From NCBI RefSeq assembly GCF_013184525.1, contig NZ_JAAOIZ010000002.1, forward strand, positions 744,001 to 808,000: a stretch of DNA of 64,000 nucleotides, given 5' to 3'. Numbering within the stretch: the stretch's first letter is position 1; the number at the start of each line of letters is the position of its first letter. The translations under genes were made by a program, and so were the position numbers. The DNA comes from Chryseobacterium sp. LAM-KRS1 (GTDB lineage Bacteria > Bacteroidota > Bacteroidia > Flavobacteriales > Weeksellaceae). The notes under the pieces are model-generated. The model was given only the letters and a program-made list of their open reading frames with translations, ran no database searches and was not told where the DNA came from. Positions 17,202 through 26,012 of this stretch are shown here, one piece after another.

Positions 17202-18929
17202 TTACCAAAAACGAACATATATAGCAGTTAGAAGTAATAAAATAATGACAATCAGGAATAATGTTCTATTGTCCACACTGAACATATTTTTGTCTGTGAC
17301 AAAAGCCTTTGGATTTACTTTTGGCTCAAAAAGACTTAAGAGAATCATTACAACTGCGGTAATGAAAAATGACCAACCCATATTGATAAGGAAAGGAATC
17401 TCTGTAATGGTTTTCACCACACCGTTTTCCAATTTTTCATAAGTGAATGCTGTATAAATCCATGTTTCTTTTCCAAACAAGCCAACTGCAAAGCTGTTAA
17501 AGAAAATAGATAATAAAAAACCAAGAATAACTCCAACAATAGCAGCGGTTCCGGTAGTTCTTTTCCAAAACATTCCTAAAATAAACATAGCAAATACACC
17601 CGGACTGATAAAACCAGTATATTTTTGTATAAATGTGAAACCGCCTTCTCCACCGATTCCCAAAATATCCGTCCATGTAAATACCAAAGCAATAAGCATC
17701 GCCACTATAATTACCCACCGTCCTGTTCTTACCATTTGGATTTCAGAGGTGTTGGTGTTTAAATATTTTTTATAAATATCTAAAGTGAAAATTGTGGATA
17801 TACTATTTACTTTTCCAGCAAGTGATGCGACTATTGCAGCTGTTAAAGCAGCAACCGCAAGACCTTTAAGCCCAGATGGAAGCAACCCCAATATTGCAGA
17901 ATAAGCACTATCTTTTACTCCATTAAAACTTGACAAATGACCTTTTGTAAAGAGTACATAAGCTGCAATCCCAGGAAGTACAACAATTACAGGCATAAAA
18001 AGTTTTAAAAATCCTGCAAATAAAATTCCTGTTCTTGCTGTTTTCAAATCTGCTCCTAATGCTCTTTGGGTAATGTATTGGTTACATCCCCAATAATTAA
18101 GTTGTACAATCCATTGTCCAGCAAAATACATCGCTAAGCCTGGCAAAACCACATATTTCTGTACCGCTAAATTTTCCGGCATTGATAAAGAAGTTGTTGT
18201 TATTTGTGGTTTATTTAGAATGAGTTTGAAATGTCCCGGAGCTTCTTTCAAAAGGGTATCTAAACCCGTTAAGGCATTTCCAATAGCAGCACCATTAATT
18301 CTTTGATCCACGACCTGTAATGCCATATAAACTGTAGCAAAACCACCAATAACAAGAACTGCTACTTGAATAACATCCGTGTAGCCAATGACTTTCATTC
18401 CCCCCAATCCAATAAACAAAGCCATTAGTAAAAGTGCAATCATGATGATATGCAGGTGGCCTCCACCAAGCAATGAATCAATAGCTACAGCTCCTAAATA
18501 AAGAATAGAAGTAAGATTAACAATTACATACAAAAATAGCCAAAAAACAGCCATAATAAGGGAAACAGACTTATTATATCGTGTTTCCAAAAACTGGGGC
18601 ATCGTATAAATCTTATTTTTGAGATAAATCGGAATAAACCATACTGCAATAATGATTAGAGCAATTGCAGCCAGCCATTCGTAGACGGCAACAGCTACTC
18701 CTATGAAGAAGCCTTCTCCACTCATCCCAATAAATTGTTCTGCCGAAATATTAGATGCAATCAAGCTCGCTCCAATTGCCCACCACGTAAGTGAGCCTTC
18801 TGCAAGGAAATAATCTTTACTTCCTGTCATTTTTGATTTCTTTCGCTTGTATATCCATAAGCCATATGCTGTTACAACCGAAAAATACATTAGAAATATA
18901 ACAAAATCAAGAGTCGAAAGTTTTTCCAC
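17202..18929 (-). CDS. Na+/galactose symporter, vSGLT-like (SSS family)
   Basis: This inner-membrane sodium:solute symporter is 575 residues with about 14 hydrophobic segments. It resembles Vibrio vSGLT closely: ASLIASNISAEQFIGMSG near residues 54-71, VYEWLAA, YWGCNQYITQRALGAD, GFLKLFMPV, FIQKYTGFISPG and the C-terminal ...IYVRFW. The residues that bind galactose in vSGLT (Gln 69, Glu 88, Asn 260, Lys 294, Gln 428) all have counterparts here (Gln 65, Glu 84, and the N, K and Q in the motifs quoted). Together with the gal genes this makes galactose the likely substrate. Divergent from its regulator; promoter with operator site B. Confidence 0.9.
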   Translation of the reverse strand: MEKLSTLDFVIFLMYFSVVTAYGLWIYKRKKSKMTGSKDYFLAEGSLTWWAIGASLIASNISAEQFIGMSGEGFFIGVAVAVYEWLAAIALIIIAVWFIPIYLKNKIYTMPQFLETRYNKSVSLIMAVFWLFLYVIVNLTSILYLGAVAIDSLLGGGHLHIIMIALLLMALFIGLGGMKVIGYTDVIQVAVLVIGGFATVYMALQVVDQRINGAAIGNALTGLDTLLKEAPGHFKLILNKPQITTTSLSMPENLAVQKYVVLPGLAMYFAGQWIVQLNYWGCNQYITQRALGADLKTARTGILFAGFLKLFMPVIVVLPGIAAYVLFTKGHLSSFNGVKDSAYSAILGLLPSGLKGLAVAALTAAIVASLAGKVNSISTIFTLDIYKKYLNTNTSEIQMVRTGRWVIIVAMLIALVFTWTDILGIGGEGGFTFIQKYTGFISPGVFAMFILGMFWKRTTGTAAIVGVILGFLLSIFFNSFAVGLFGKETWIYTAFTYEKLENGVVKTITEIPFLINMGWSFFITAVVMILLSLFEPKVNPKAFVTDKNMFSVDNRTLFLIVIILLLLTAIYVRFW

Positions 18930-19087
18930 GCTTAAAAATTTTTATAGTAAGTTTATCATAGATTTGTACACTTTTCAGCACTTTTATATACTTTAAAGTA
19001 TTTAATAATTTAGCGTCCCTAATAGATCATTTAAAATAAAATTGAATCTTTTTCATCAAAATCACACAAAAGGAAACATTATCTTAC

Positions 19088-19157
19088 CAAATATATAAAT
19101 TTGGAAAACGCATCCATACTTGTTCCTACCAGTTTTTGTATATTCACCACTAGTTTT
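19088..19157 (-). promoter_or_regulatory. Operator site B between symporter and regulator
   Basis: The minus-strand -7 element TATATTTG (19095-19088, exact consensus) lies 23 bp from the inverted repeat ACTTGT-tcct-ACCAGT (19118-19133). The half-site ACTAGT (19149-19154) is 21 bp further. The site is also 41-57 bp upstream of the regulator's own start at 19175, so it may serve autoregulation. Confidence 0.7.
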
Positions 19158-19174
19158 AAAAAATTGGAAATATC

Positions 19175-20173
19175 ATGAAACTTATTAAAATAACTCCCGA
19201 TTCGGTTATCCCTAAATACCAACAGATTATAAATTCCATTGAACAGGCTCTTGCTCAGCAACTGCTAAAAAAAAATGACAAGCTACCTTCCATAAATAAA
19301 GTATGCATGGAATTTGGTATTTCTAGAGACACCGTTCTATATGCATACGAAACATTGAAAAAGAGAGGAATAGTAAATGCCATTTTAGGTAAAGGGTACT
19401 ACATAAAAAGTACTGATTGGGATTTTGAAGAGCGAATTTTTCTATTATTTGATGAGCTTAATGCTTTCAAGGAAACACTATATAATTCATTTTTGGAAGA
19501 GTTACAACAAAGATCTAATATCCATGTTTTTTTTCACTACTTCAATATAGATGTCTTCAAGAAGTTAATCGAAGAAAATAATGGAAACTACACAAAGTAC
19601 ATAATTATGCCGGGCAATATGAATAATACGGCGCCCATTATTAAGATGCTTCCAAAGAAGGATGTTTATATATTAGATCAAACCAATTTACATTTAAGAG
19701 AATATTCATCAGTCTATCAGAATTTCGCAAAAGACATGTATAATGGTCTATCAAAAGCGAAAGCTTTGCTTAAAGCGCACCAGAGACTGATTCTTATTTT
19801 TCCAGGAGAAAAAGAACCTATAGGTATGGTAGAAGGATTTACTAGTTTTTGTGAGCAGCATAAAAAGAAACATATCATTATCAATAACTTTACCGACGAG
19901 GAAATACTGGATGGAGATGTATTCATAATTCCTGATGATAAACACTTGGTAAATGTTATTAAACAATCTAAAAAGCAGAAACTAAAGATTAAAAAGGATT
20001 TCGGAATTATCTCCTACAACGAAACACCTCTTAAAGGTATTGTAGAAAGTGGTATTACTACAATTTCCACGGATTTTTGGCAAATGGGAAAGATCTTAGC
20101 AGAAATGATTCTTAATTCCAAACAAGAAAGGATCGAAAATGCGTCTGATCTAATTATCAGGAATTCCTTATAA
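19175..20173 (+). CDS. GntR-family regulator with LacI-type sugar-sensing domain
   Basis: Residues 1-75 form a GntR winged helix (PKYQQIINSIEQALAQQ, then LPSINKVCMEFGISRDTVL and GKGYYIKS). The remaining 250 residues resemble a periplasmic-binding-protein-like effector domain as in LacI and AraR (YIIMPGN..., VYILDQTN, FGIISYNETPLKG, ISTDFWQMGKILAEMIL). AraR of Bacillus shares this domain order and binds 16-bp operators with a 4-bp centre, like the ACTNGT-N4-ACCNGT sites here. It probably senses galactose or a derivative and controls the island. Activation or repression cannot be told. A broken copy of its 5' end lies at 17011. Confidence 0.88.
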   Translation: MKLIKITPDSVIPKYQQIINSIEQALAQQLLKKNDKLPSINKVCMEFGISRDTVLYAYETLKKRGIVNAILGKGYYIKSTDWDFEERIFLLFDELNAFKETLYNSFLEELQQRSNIHVFFHYFNIDVFKKLIEENNGNYTKYIIMPGNMNNTAPIIKMLPKKDVYILDQTNLHLREYSSVYQNFAKDMYNGLSKAKALLKAHQRLILIFPGEKEPIGMVEGFTSFCEQHKKKHIIINNFTDEEILDGDVFIIPDDKHLVNVIKQSKKQKLKIKKDFGIISYNETPLKGIVESGITTISTDFWQMGKILAEMILNSKQERIENASDLIIRNSL

Positions 20174-20273
20174 ATGATTTGAATTAATATTTTTACCTGA
20201 AATTATTTAAAAAAAATACAAACAAAAGCTAAATAGGGAATCATTCTGAACGAATTTATGCTTGTTTTTGAAA

Positions 20274-20312
20274 AAAGGCTCAGATTCTAAAATCCAAGCC
20301 TTGACTTTTTAA
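20274..20312. terminator. Possible terminator between regulator and GH31 gene
   Basis: AAGGCT (20275-20280) pairs with AGCCTT (20297-20302), with an inner ATT/AAT pairing, and the T-rich gactttttaac follows. It lies between two convergent genes. The stem is imperfect. Confidence 0.45.
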
Positions 20313-20379
20313 CTTACTCATATCGTGAGATGTTGTCAAAAAATGTAAATTCTTTCTTTTGCTTTAAATAATTTCGTAA

Positions 20380-23300
20380 TTAAAAGTTAATAGAGTTCAG
20401 TGTTTTATCAACAAGTAATCCTTTACTCGCTTTTATATTAAATGATCCGTTTCGTTTTGCTTTAAATTTAATAATGAATAAATCCGTTGTGCCTTCTAAA
20501 GGAAGTTTTTGTCCTACATTGACCAGCGTAGGATATAATACCTTTTCTTTGTTGGTATGCAGTCTGTCATAAGTCAAATTTTCCATTTGTCCGATATTTA
20601 ATGGGGTAATTCCTATATATTCCAATTCTTCCTGTTTATACGGAATAGCGAAACTCAATGCATTTACAGATTTCAGATTACTACCTTTTACTACTACTTC
20701 AATGATATCATTCTTAGCATATTGTTGTTTTGAGGCAGAGGCTGTAATGCTACCTTGCAGTGGTTTTAATTCTTCATCATTTACTCCTCCATCTATTTTC
20801 GTAGCGACGTTAGAAATATCAAATGCATCAATGAAACCATTTTTATTTATATCTCCGTTGCTAATATATCCTTCAAAATCAGAATCTCCTTTTCTCAAAC
20901 CTGTATAATTAATATATGAAGTAAAATCATTCATATCAATTTTCTGATCATTGTTGATATCGCCGGGAAGCAAGCTTGAAGACCCTGGAACTTTGAATAC
21001 ATATAATTCGTTTCCACTTCCAAAGTTTTTGAAAGCATTGCTTACTACAATCTTCATAAATCGTGTAGTTGGATGTGTGGCGAAATCTAAAGATTTACTT
21101 TTGTTATTTCTATCCCATGTAAAAGAGCCAAGTTCTATCCAATCTTTTTTATTATCACTATACGAAATTTTACCATTCATCCATATTCCGTTGTAACCAC
21201 TGTTTCTAGGAGTATATTCTAATTTGCTTATGGTATTAATAGAACCTAAATCTAAAATTATCTCAAAAGGGACTTTGCTTTTTTCATAATCTGAGTGCCA
21301 GCCTGTGCTCACATCCTGATCAAAAAGATTCTCTAGTCCTTCTCCTTCCTGACTTGGAATTGTGGCTGTGGCTTTTATGCCTTTAATTACAAATTCATAA
21401 GGGTTTTTATTGGTCTGGGATGAAAAAGGAACCCAATCAGAAGTATTTGTTTTATTTACGGCTCTTAATTTGAAATCATATTTCGTTTCAGGATCTAATC
21501 CTTCAAATAAGAAAGAGGTATCTTTTATATTACTATATACCATATTATTATATAGTATTTCGTAATAATCAGCATTAGGAATTGTATTCCACGATGGTAA
21601 TATAGAATATGCGGTGTTTGTATTTTCTGAAGTGATTGGTTTCAAAGCTTCTGCAAATGCTCCGGAATTCTTTTTTAGTTGATTAGAATTAATAAATTGG
21701 TAGTCTTTAATGACAAGCTCTACTTTGTTTTTGCTAACATCTGTGATTCCTGATTTTACCCACAATTGTGGATTTCGAGAAATCGAAACCTTTGAAAATT
21801 CAGAATCTTTTGTAGAAAAATTATTGAATTCAGGTTTACTATTGTAAAAATATACGTTTGTAGCATTATTGAATTCATCTAAAGTATTTACTATATTCAG
21901 TTTTATATTTTTACCTCCAATAGAAAGCTTTACACCGGATGGTTTCTTAGTAACATTGATTCTAAATTCTGTCATTTTTTCTTTTTCAAAGCCATTAAAG
22001 TTACCTTGAGTAGAAGAGATGCTTATTGTTGCAGTATTTTTTACAACATTACTTTCTATAAGAGTGCTTACAGATTCTTTTTTCATGTAATTTTCGGTTA
22101 CGCCATCGTCATCATATTCTATAAAACTGGATTTGCCTGAAGGATATACCTCATAAATTCTTAATTTTTTATTGATTTGATGAATGTTGTTATTGGCATT
22201 TACCATCGGAATAATAGCACCTGGTTTCACAAATAGAGGGAGTTTCCAAATTGGGGCATCGAAATGATTTAAAACAATCCCTCCTTCATAAGTTTGCCCT
22301 GTAAAGTAATCAATCCAATTTCCTTTAGGAAGGTAAATATTATTTCTAATATCATTTCCTTCTTTATCCGTTTTTGTAGCCTGATATACTGGAGCTACTA
22401 AGAAATAAGGTCCATACTGATACTGGTATTGAGTAGATTTTCCTAGGGTATATTCATTCGCTTCATCTAAAAACATTGCTCTGATCATTGGCAATCCCTC
22501 TACAGCTTCCTTCGCTATACTATAGCTATAAGGAAGCAGACTGGATTTCAATTTTAAATAGTTCCTGTTAATAGAAGCCGCAGACTCACCCAAAGCATGG
22601 GGATACTTTTCGTTTGTTCCCCAGCCGTCCATGTTTAACTGCATAGGAGTAAAGGTCTTCCATTGGAAATCCCTTGTATTAACGATTGGGTTTTTCCCTC
22701 CAAAAATACCATCCATATCCGAAGTAATGTTAGGCTGGCCAGACAAACCAGAACCTATATAGGTAGGAATGTGAAATCTGATGTATTCCCACTCCCCTCC
22801 GGTTTGGTCTCCTGTCCAAATACCTGCATATCGTTGTGAACCAGCCCAACCGTCTAACGAAATGATGAAAGGACGACTTCCGTTTCCATAGCGCGGTATT
22901 ATTTGGGCTACATCTGAAATACCATTCAGTCCGAATGAATAGCCAGGACCTACCCAGGCAACATCCGTTTTTAGTACTCTTACACCTGCGTCACCTACTT
23001 CCTTTATGATATCTCTCTGTAAAAGAGCATTTATACCATCTTTAGGGTGCAAATCTGATTGAGTCCATAACCCTATTTCTACACCGTTTTTTCTGGCATA
23101 ATTTCCGAGAGATTTCAAGTTAGCTATATTGCCATCCAAGGTTTCTGTCTGCCCGTATCCAGCACTGTAACCATCATTTGGCAATATCCACCCCAAAGGC
23201 ATATCTGTATTTTTATAACGGTCTATCACTGCTCTGGCAGAAAACTGATAGTTATTTTTTTCTCCATTTAAAGATTCTTTAACCCCTCCATTGTCTTTTT

Positions 23301-24192
23301 GGCTCTCTTTATATCTTTTTCCGTCTTCAAATAGGATTCCTTTATCATCTTCTTTCCAATAATCTCTATTGTAGGCATTAAGATGTCCTTCATAAAAACC
23401 AAATTTGGGTAAAAGTACAGGGTTTCCTGTGAGCTGGTAAAAATCATTCAACAAAGATTTAGGTTGATCATTTACCATAAAGAAAACATCCAGGTAATTA
23501 ATCTCATGAGCCAGTTTCACTTCATTTTTATTTTGTTTACCGAAATCATAATATCCTTTTTTGAAAGTATGCCACATAAAACCATACCCATTTGTAGACC
23601 AATAATAAGGATTTGGAGATGCAACACCACCATCAGTCCAGTTATTTTGATTCACAATAAAGATGGTATTTCCTTTATGAGAAAATCGACCGTTTTGTAC
23701 TCCGCCTCCATAGAAATATTCATCCTTTCCTTGAGATAAAGTAAGCACTGCTTCTTTAGAATTAAATTCAATGGGAGCAACAAAAGAAAATATCTCTTTA
23801 TTAAGGCTCAAGTTGAATACTTTAAATAAAGAAGTTGCTTTTTCAATTTCTATTTTAATTTTACTGGTGGAAATAGAAACAGTGTGCGGTAAATTGTTGA
23901 CAGCAATTTCTTTTACTTTTCTTCTGGGCTGATCTACCAAAATCTGAGCAGGAGGTATCGCTTCAGGATTTCTTACTTCTCCTCCTTTGGGATCGAAAAA
24001 TAATCGAAAAATATTTTCTCCATAAAAATCTATTGTCATTTTTTTGTTATCAGAGAGCAAAACTTCTACTGAAGTTTCTCCTTTCTTAGAAACATTTTCA
24101 ATTTTTTGAGCCTGAATTTTTCCAATGAAGAAAAAAAGAAAAGAGCTCAGTAGTAAAATCTTTTGAATTTTTGAATTTAAAACGGCATCCAT
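20380..24192 (-). CDS. Multidomain GH31 glycosidase with CBM32, dockerin-like and cohesin-like modules
   Basis: The 1270-residue exported enzyme has a signal peptide (to about residue 28) and a GH31 N-domain and barrel (about 40-680). Nucleophile Asp 410 is in VLKTDVAW and acid/base Asp 462 in WTGDQTGGEW. A DUF5110-like sandwich, a fibronectin type III module (about 860-930) and an F5/8-type C/CBM32 module (about 935-1070) follow. Two EF-hand-like dockerin repeats come next (GDINNDQKIDMNDF and GDINKNGFIDAFD, 1077-1135), then a cohesin-like C-terminal module (1145-1270). The segment WILPNDGYSAGYG suggests alpha-galactosidase or alpha-N-acetylgalactosaminidase rather than alpha-glucosidase; this assignment is inferred. 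It lacks a T9SS sorting domain. It follows SusD by 146 bp and has no operator of its own, so it probably shares the susCD transcript. Confidence 0.87.
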   Translation of the reverse strand: MDAVLNSKIQKILLLSSFLFFFIGKIQAQKIENVSKKGETSVEVLLSDNKKMTIDFYGENIFRLFFDPKGGEVRNPEAIPPAQILVDQPRRKVKEIAVNNLPHTVSISTSKIKIEIEKATSLFKVFNLSLNKEIFSFVAPIEFNSKEAVLTLSQGKDEYFYGGGVQNGRFSHKGNTIFIVNQNNWTDGGVASPNPYYWSTNGYGFMWHTFKKGYYDFGKQNKNEVKLAHEINYLDVFFMVNDQPKSLLNDFYQLTGNPVLLPKFGFYEGHLNAYNRDYWKEDDKGILFEDGKRYKESQKDNGGVKESLNGEKNNYQFSARAVIDRYKNTDMPLGWILPNDGYSAGYGQTETLDGNIANLKSLGNYARKNGVEIGLWTQSDLHPKDGINALLQRDIIKEVGDAGVRVLKTDVAWVGPGYSFGLNGISDVAQIIPRYGNGSRPFIISLDGWAGSQRYAGIWTGDQTGGEWEYIRFHIPTYIGSGLSGQPNITSDMDGIFGGKNPIVNTRDFQWKTFTPMQLNMDGWGTNEKYPHALGESAASINRNYLKLKSSLLPYSYSIAKEAVEGLPMIRAMFLDEANEYTLGKSTQYQYQYGPYFLVAPVYQATKTDKEGNDIRNNIYLPKGNWIDYFTGQTYEGGIVLNHFDAPIWKLPLFVKPGAIIPMVNANNNIHQINKKLRIYEVYPSGKSSFIEYDDDGVTENYMKKESVSTLIESNVVKNTATISISSTQGNFNGFEKEKMTEFRINVTKKPSGVKLSIGGKNIKLNIVNTLDEFNNATNVYFYNSKPEFNNFSTKDSEFSKVSISRNPQLWVKSGITDVSKNKVELVIKDYQFINSNQLKKNSGAFAEALKPITSENTNTAYSILPSWNTIPNADYYEILYNNMVYSNIKDTSFLFEGLDPETKYDFKLRAVNKTNTSDWVPFSSQTNKNPYEFVIKGIKATATIPSQEGEGLENLFDQDVSTGWHSDYEKSKVPFEIILDLGSINTISKLEYTPRNSGYNGIWMNGKISYSDNKKDWIELGSFTWDRNNKSKSLDFATHPTTRFMKIVVSNAFKNFGSGNELYVFKVPGSSSLLPGDINNDQKIDMNDFTSYINYTGLRKGDSDFEGYISNGDINKNGFIDAFDISNVATKIDGGVNDEELKPLQGSITASASKQQYAKNDIIEVVVKGSNLKSVNALSFAIPYKQEELEYIGITPLNIGQMENLTYDRLHTNKEKVLYPTLVNVGQKLPLEGTTDLFIIKFKAKRNGSFNIKASKGLLVDKTLNSINF

Positions 24193-24338
24193 TTACCTTG
24201 ATTTATTTATTAATTACATTTTACACTACTCTAAGAAATAAGATCGATATAAGATAAAATTAACTGTAGCTTTCTGTGATATTAAGAATTTCAAAAATAG
24301 TTTTTTATCAAGTAATAACTATAGTCATTTATATAAAA

Positions 24339-25991
24339 TTAATATCCTTTTGCTGCTTGAGCTTCTTTTAGTTTCGGATTTAAATCCACAGCTTTTTGGG
24401 GATAAGGAAATCTGTAAAATCTATTATCCCAAACTCTTGTTGCAACCTGCGTATTAGTAATATCATAAACGGTTTTCATTACATTTGGGGCAATCTTCCA
24501 TCTCCTGATATCATAAAATCTGTGGCCTTCATTTGCCAGTTCTATCCTTCTTTCATTTCTGATAATTTCTCTTAAGGTTTCTTTTGTCTGTGTGTTGCTA
24601 ACCCCTACCATACCTGCTCTGCCTCTAATCTGATTTAATGCATCATAGATTGAAGGATCTGGACCAAAAAATTCATTTCTTGCTTCGGCATATATAAGTA
24701 ATACTTCTGCATAACGGATAAGCATAAAATTGTTGCTCATATTTAAATTCTCGTCCAATGAGCCATAATCCGCCATTTTTTTATAATTATAGCCTATCTT
24801 GGACGTATTGTTTGCACCTTCATTCCATTTGAACAGTGTACTTGTCCCAAAACCTTTTAAGTAAGACCAGGGCCCATCTGGATGCATTATACTTGCATAT
24901 AAACGGGTATCTCTGTTTTTAAATTCATCCAGATAGGCATTATTTGGGTTACCATGATTATAATTTGAAGCTCTTGTAGCATTAGAAGGAGGTGTAAATG
25001 CCGTTCCATCTTTGTTCCAATAGGCATTTACTAAATCAATTGTTGGTGTTACAGAACTCCATCCACTCTCTTCATTTGGCAATAAGAAAAGGGCCATGCT
25101 ATTACTAAATACTCCTTTAGAGTCCGGTACAAATTGAGCTTCTAAAATTGATTCTTTGTTGCCATTATTTTTAGCCCAGAACAATGCTTGATAATTGCTC
25201 AATCCTCTATAAAAATTATCTTTATCTGTTGCAGAGGTAAAGGTAACAAAGCTATCATAATTTGTACTTGTGTCTACTAAAGTTGTAGTGAAAAGATTAT
25301 AAGTACCGGAGTTAATTACTGATTGAGCAGCTTCATAAGCTTCTTTATATTTTCCTGTGTATAAATATATCCTTGCCTTAAATGCCAATACTGCTCCTTT
25401 TGTTATTCTGCCTTTATCCTGGCCGGAGGGGTAGGCAGTTGGTAAATCATTTTCTATAGCATTTAATTCACTGATTACAAAATTATCAATTTGAGTTTCA
25501 GAAATAGGAGTTAGGGTGGATCCATCCAATTCACCTGATTTTTGTACGAGTGGAAGAGCTCCAAAACGTTGTGATAAATCAAAATAATTAAAAGCTCTTA
25601 TAAACCTGGCTTCTGCTTTATATCTACCAGCTAAATTTTTGTCCATTGGGATCTCATCAATTTTTTCCAAAAAAGTATTGGCTCTTCTAATTGTAGTAAA
25701 ATCATATCCGAAATCTATAGAAGGAAGTATGTTTCCCGCAGAAGCATCTACTGCAGTTGTTTCCCAGGGATATTGAGCAAATGAATTATCGGTAAAACTA
25801 TCGTTATATAAATTGCTGTAAGCGGCATCAGAAAAATATTTGTAAATACCATTTAATGCCATGGTTGCGTCTTTTTCCGTCTTCCAAAATGTTTCTTCCG
25901 ATACTTTATCTTCCGGAAACCTATCTAAATTACAAGAACTAGTCACTATAGCCAGGGAAGCTGATAGTAATATAATTTTTATCTTTTTCAT
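24339..25991 (-). CDS. SusD/RagB-family glycan-binding lipoprotein
   Basis: This surface lipoprotein captures glycan for the SusC channel. A lipoprotein signal peptide ends in TSSC at Cys 20. The body shows the SusD pattern: early FPEDKVSEETFWKTEKDA, TPR-like helices (AEARFIRAFNYFDLSQRFG) and the C-terminal block LREIIRNERRIELANEGHRFYDIRRW cut here into LANEGHRFYDIRRW as its key part. At 550 residues it is typical. Twenty-one base pairs separate it from the upstream susC gene. Confidence 0.95.
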   Translation of the reverse strand: MKKIKIILLSASLAIVTSSCNLDRFPEDKVSEETFWKTEKDATMALNGIYKYFSDAAYSNLYNDSFTDNSFAQYPWETTAVDASAGNILPSIDFGYDFTTIRRANTFLEKIDEIPMDKNLAGRYKAEARFIRAFNYFDLSQRFGALPLVQKSGELDGSTLTPISETQIDNFVISELNAIENDLPTAYPSGQDKGRITKGAVLAFKARIYLYTGKYKEAYEAAQSVINSGTYNLFTTTLVDTSTNYDSFVTFTSATDKDNFYRGLSNYQALFWAKNNGNKESILEAQFVPDSKGVFSNSMALFLLPNEESGWSSVTPTIDLVNAYWNKDGTAFTPPSNATRASNYNHGNPNNAYLDEFKNRDTRLYASIMHPDGPWSYLKGFGTSTLFKWNEGANNTSKIGYNYKKMADYGSLDENLNMSNNFMLIRYAEVLLIYAEARNEFFGPDPSIYDALNQIRGRAGMVGVSNTQTKETLREIIRNERRIELANEGHRFYDIRRWKIAPNVMKTVYDITNTQVATRVWDNRFYRFPYPQKAVDLNPKLKEAQAAKGY

Positions 25992-26012
25992 TTTCAGATG
26001 TTTAATTTTAAA

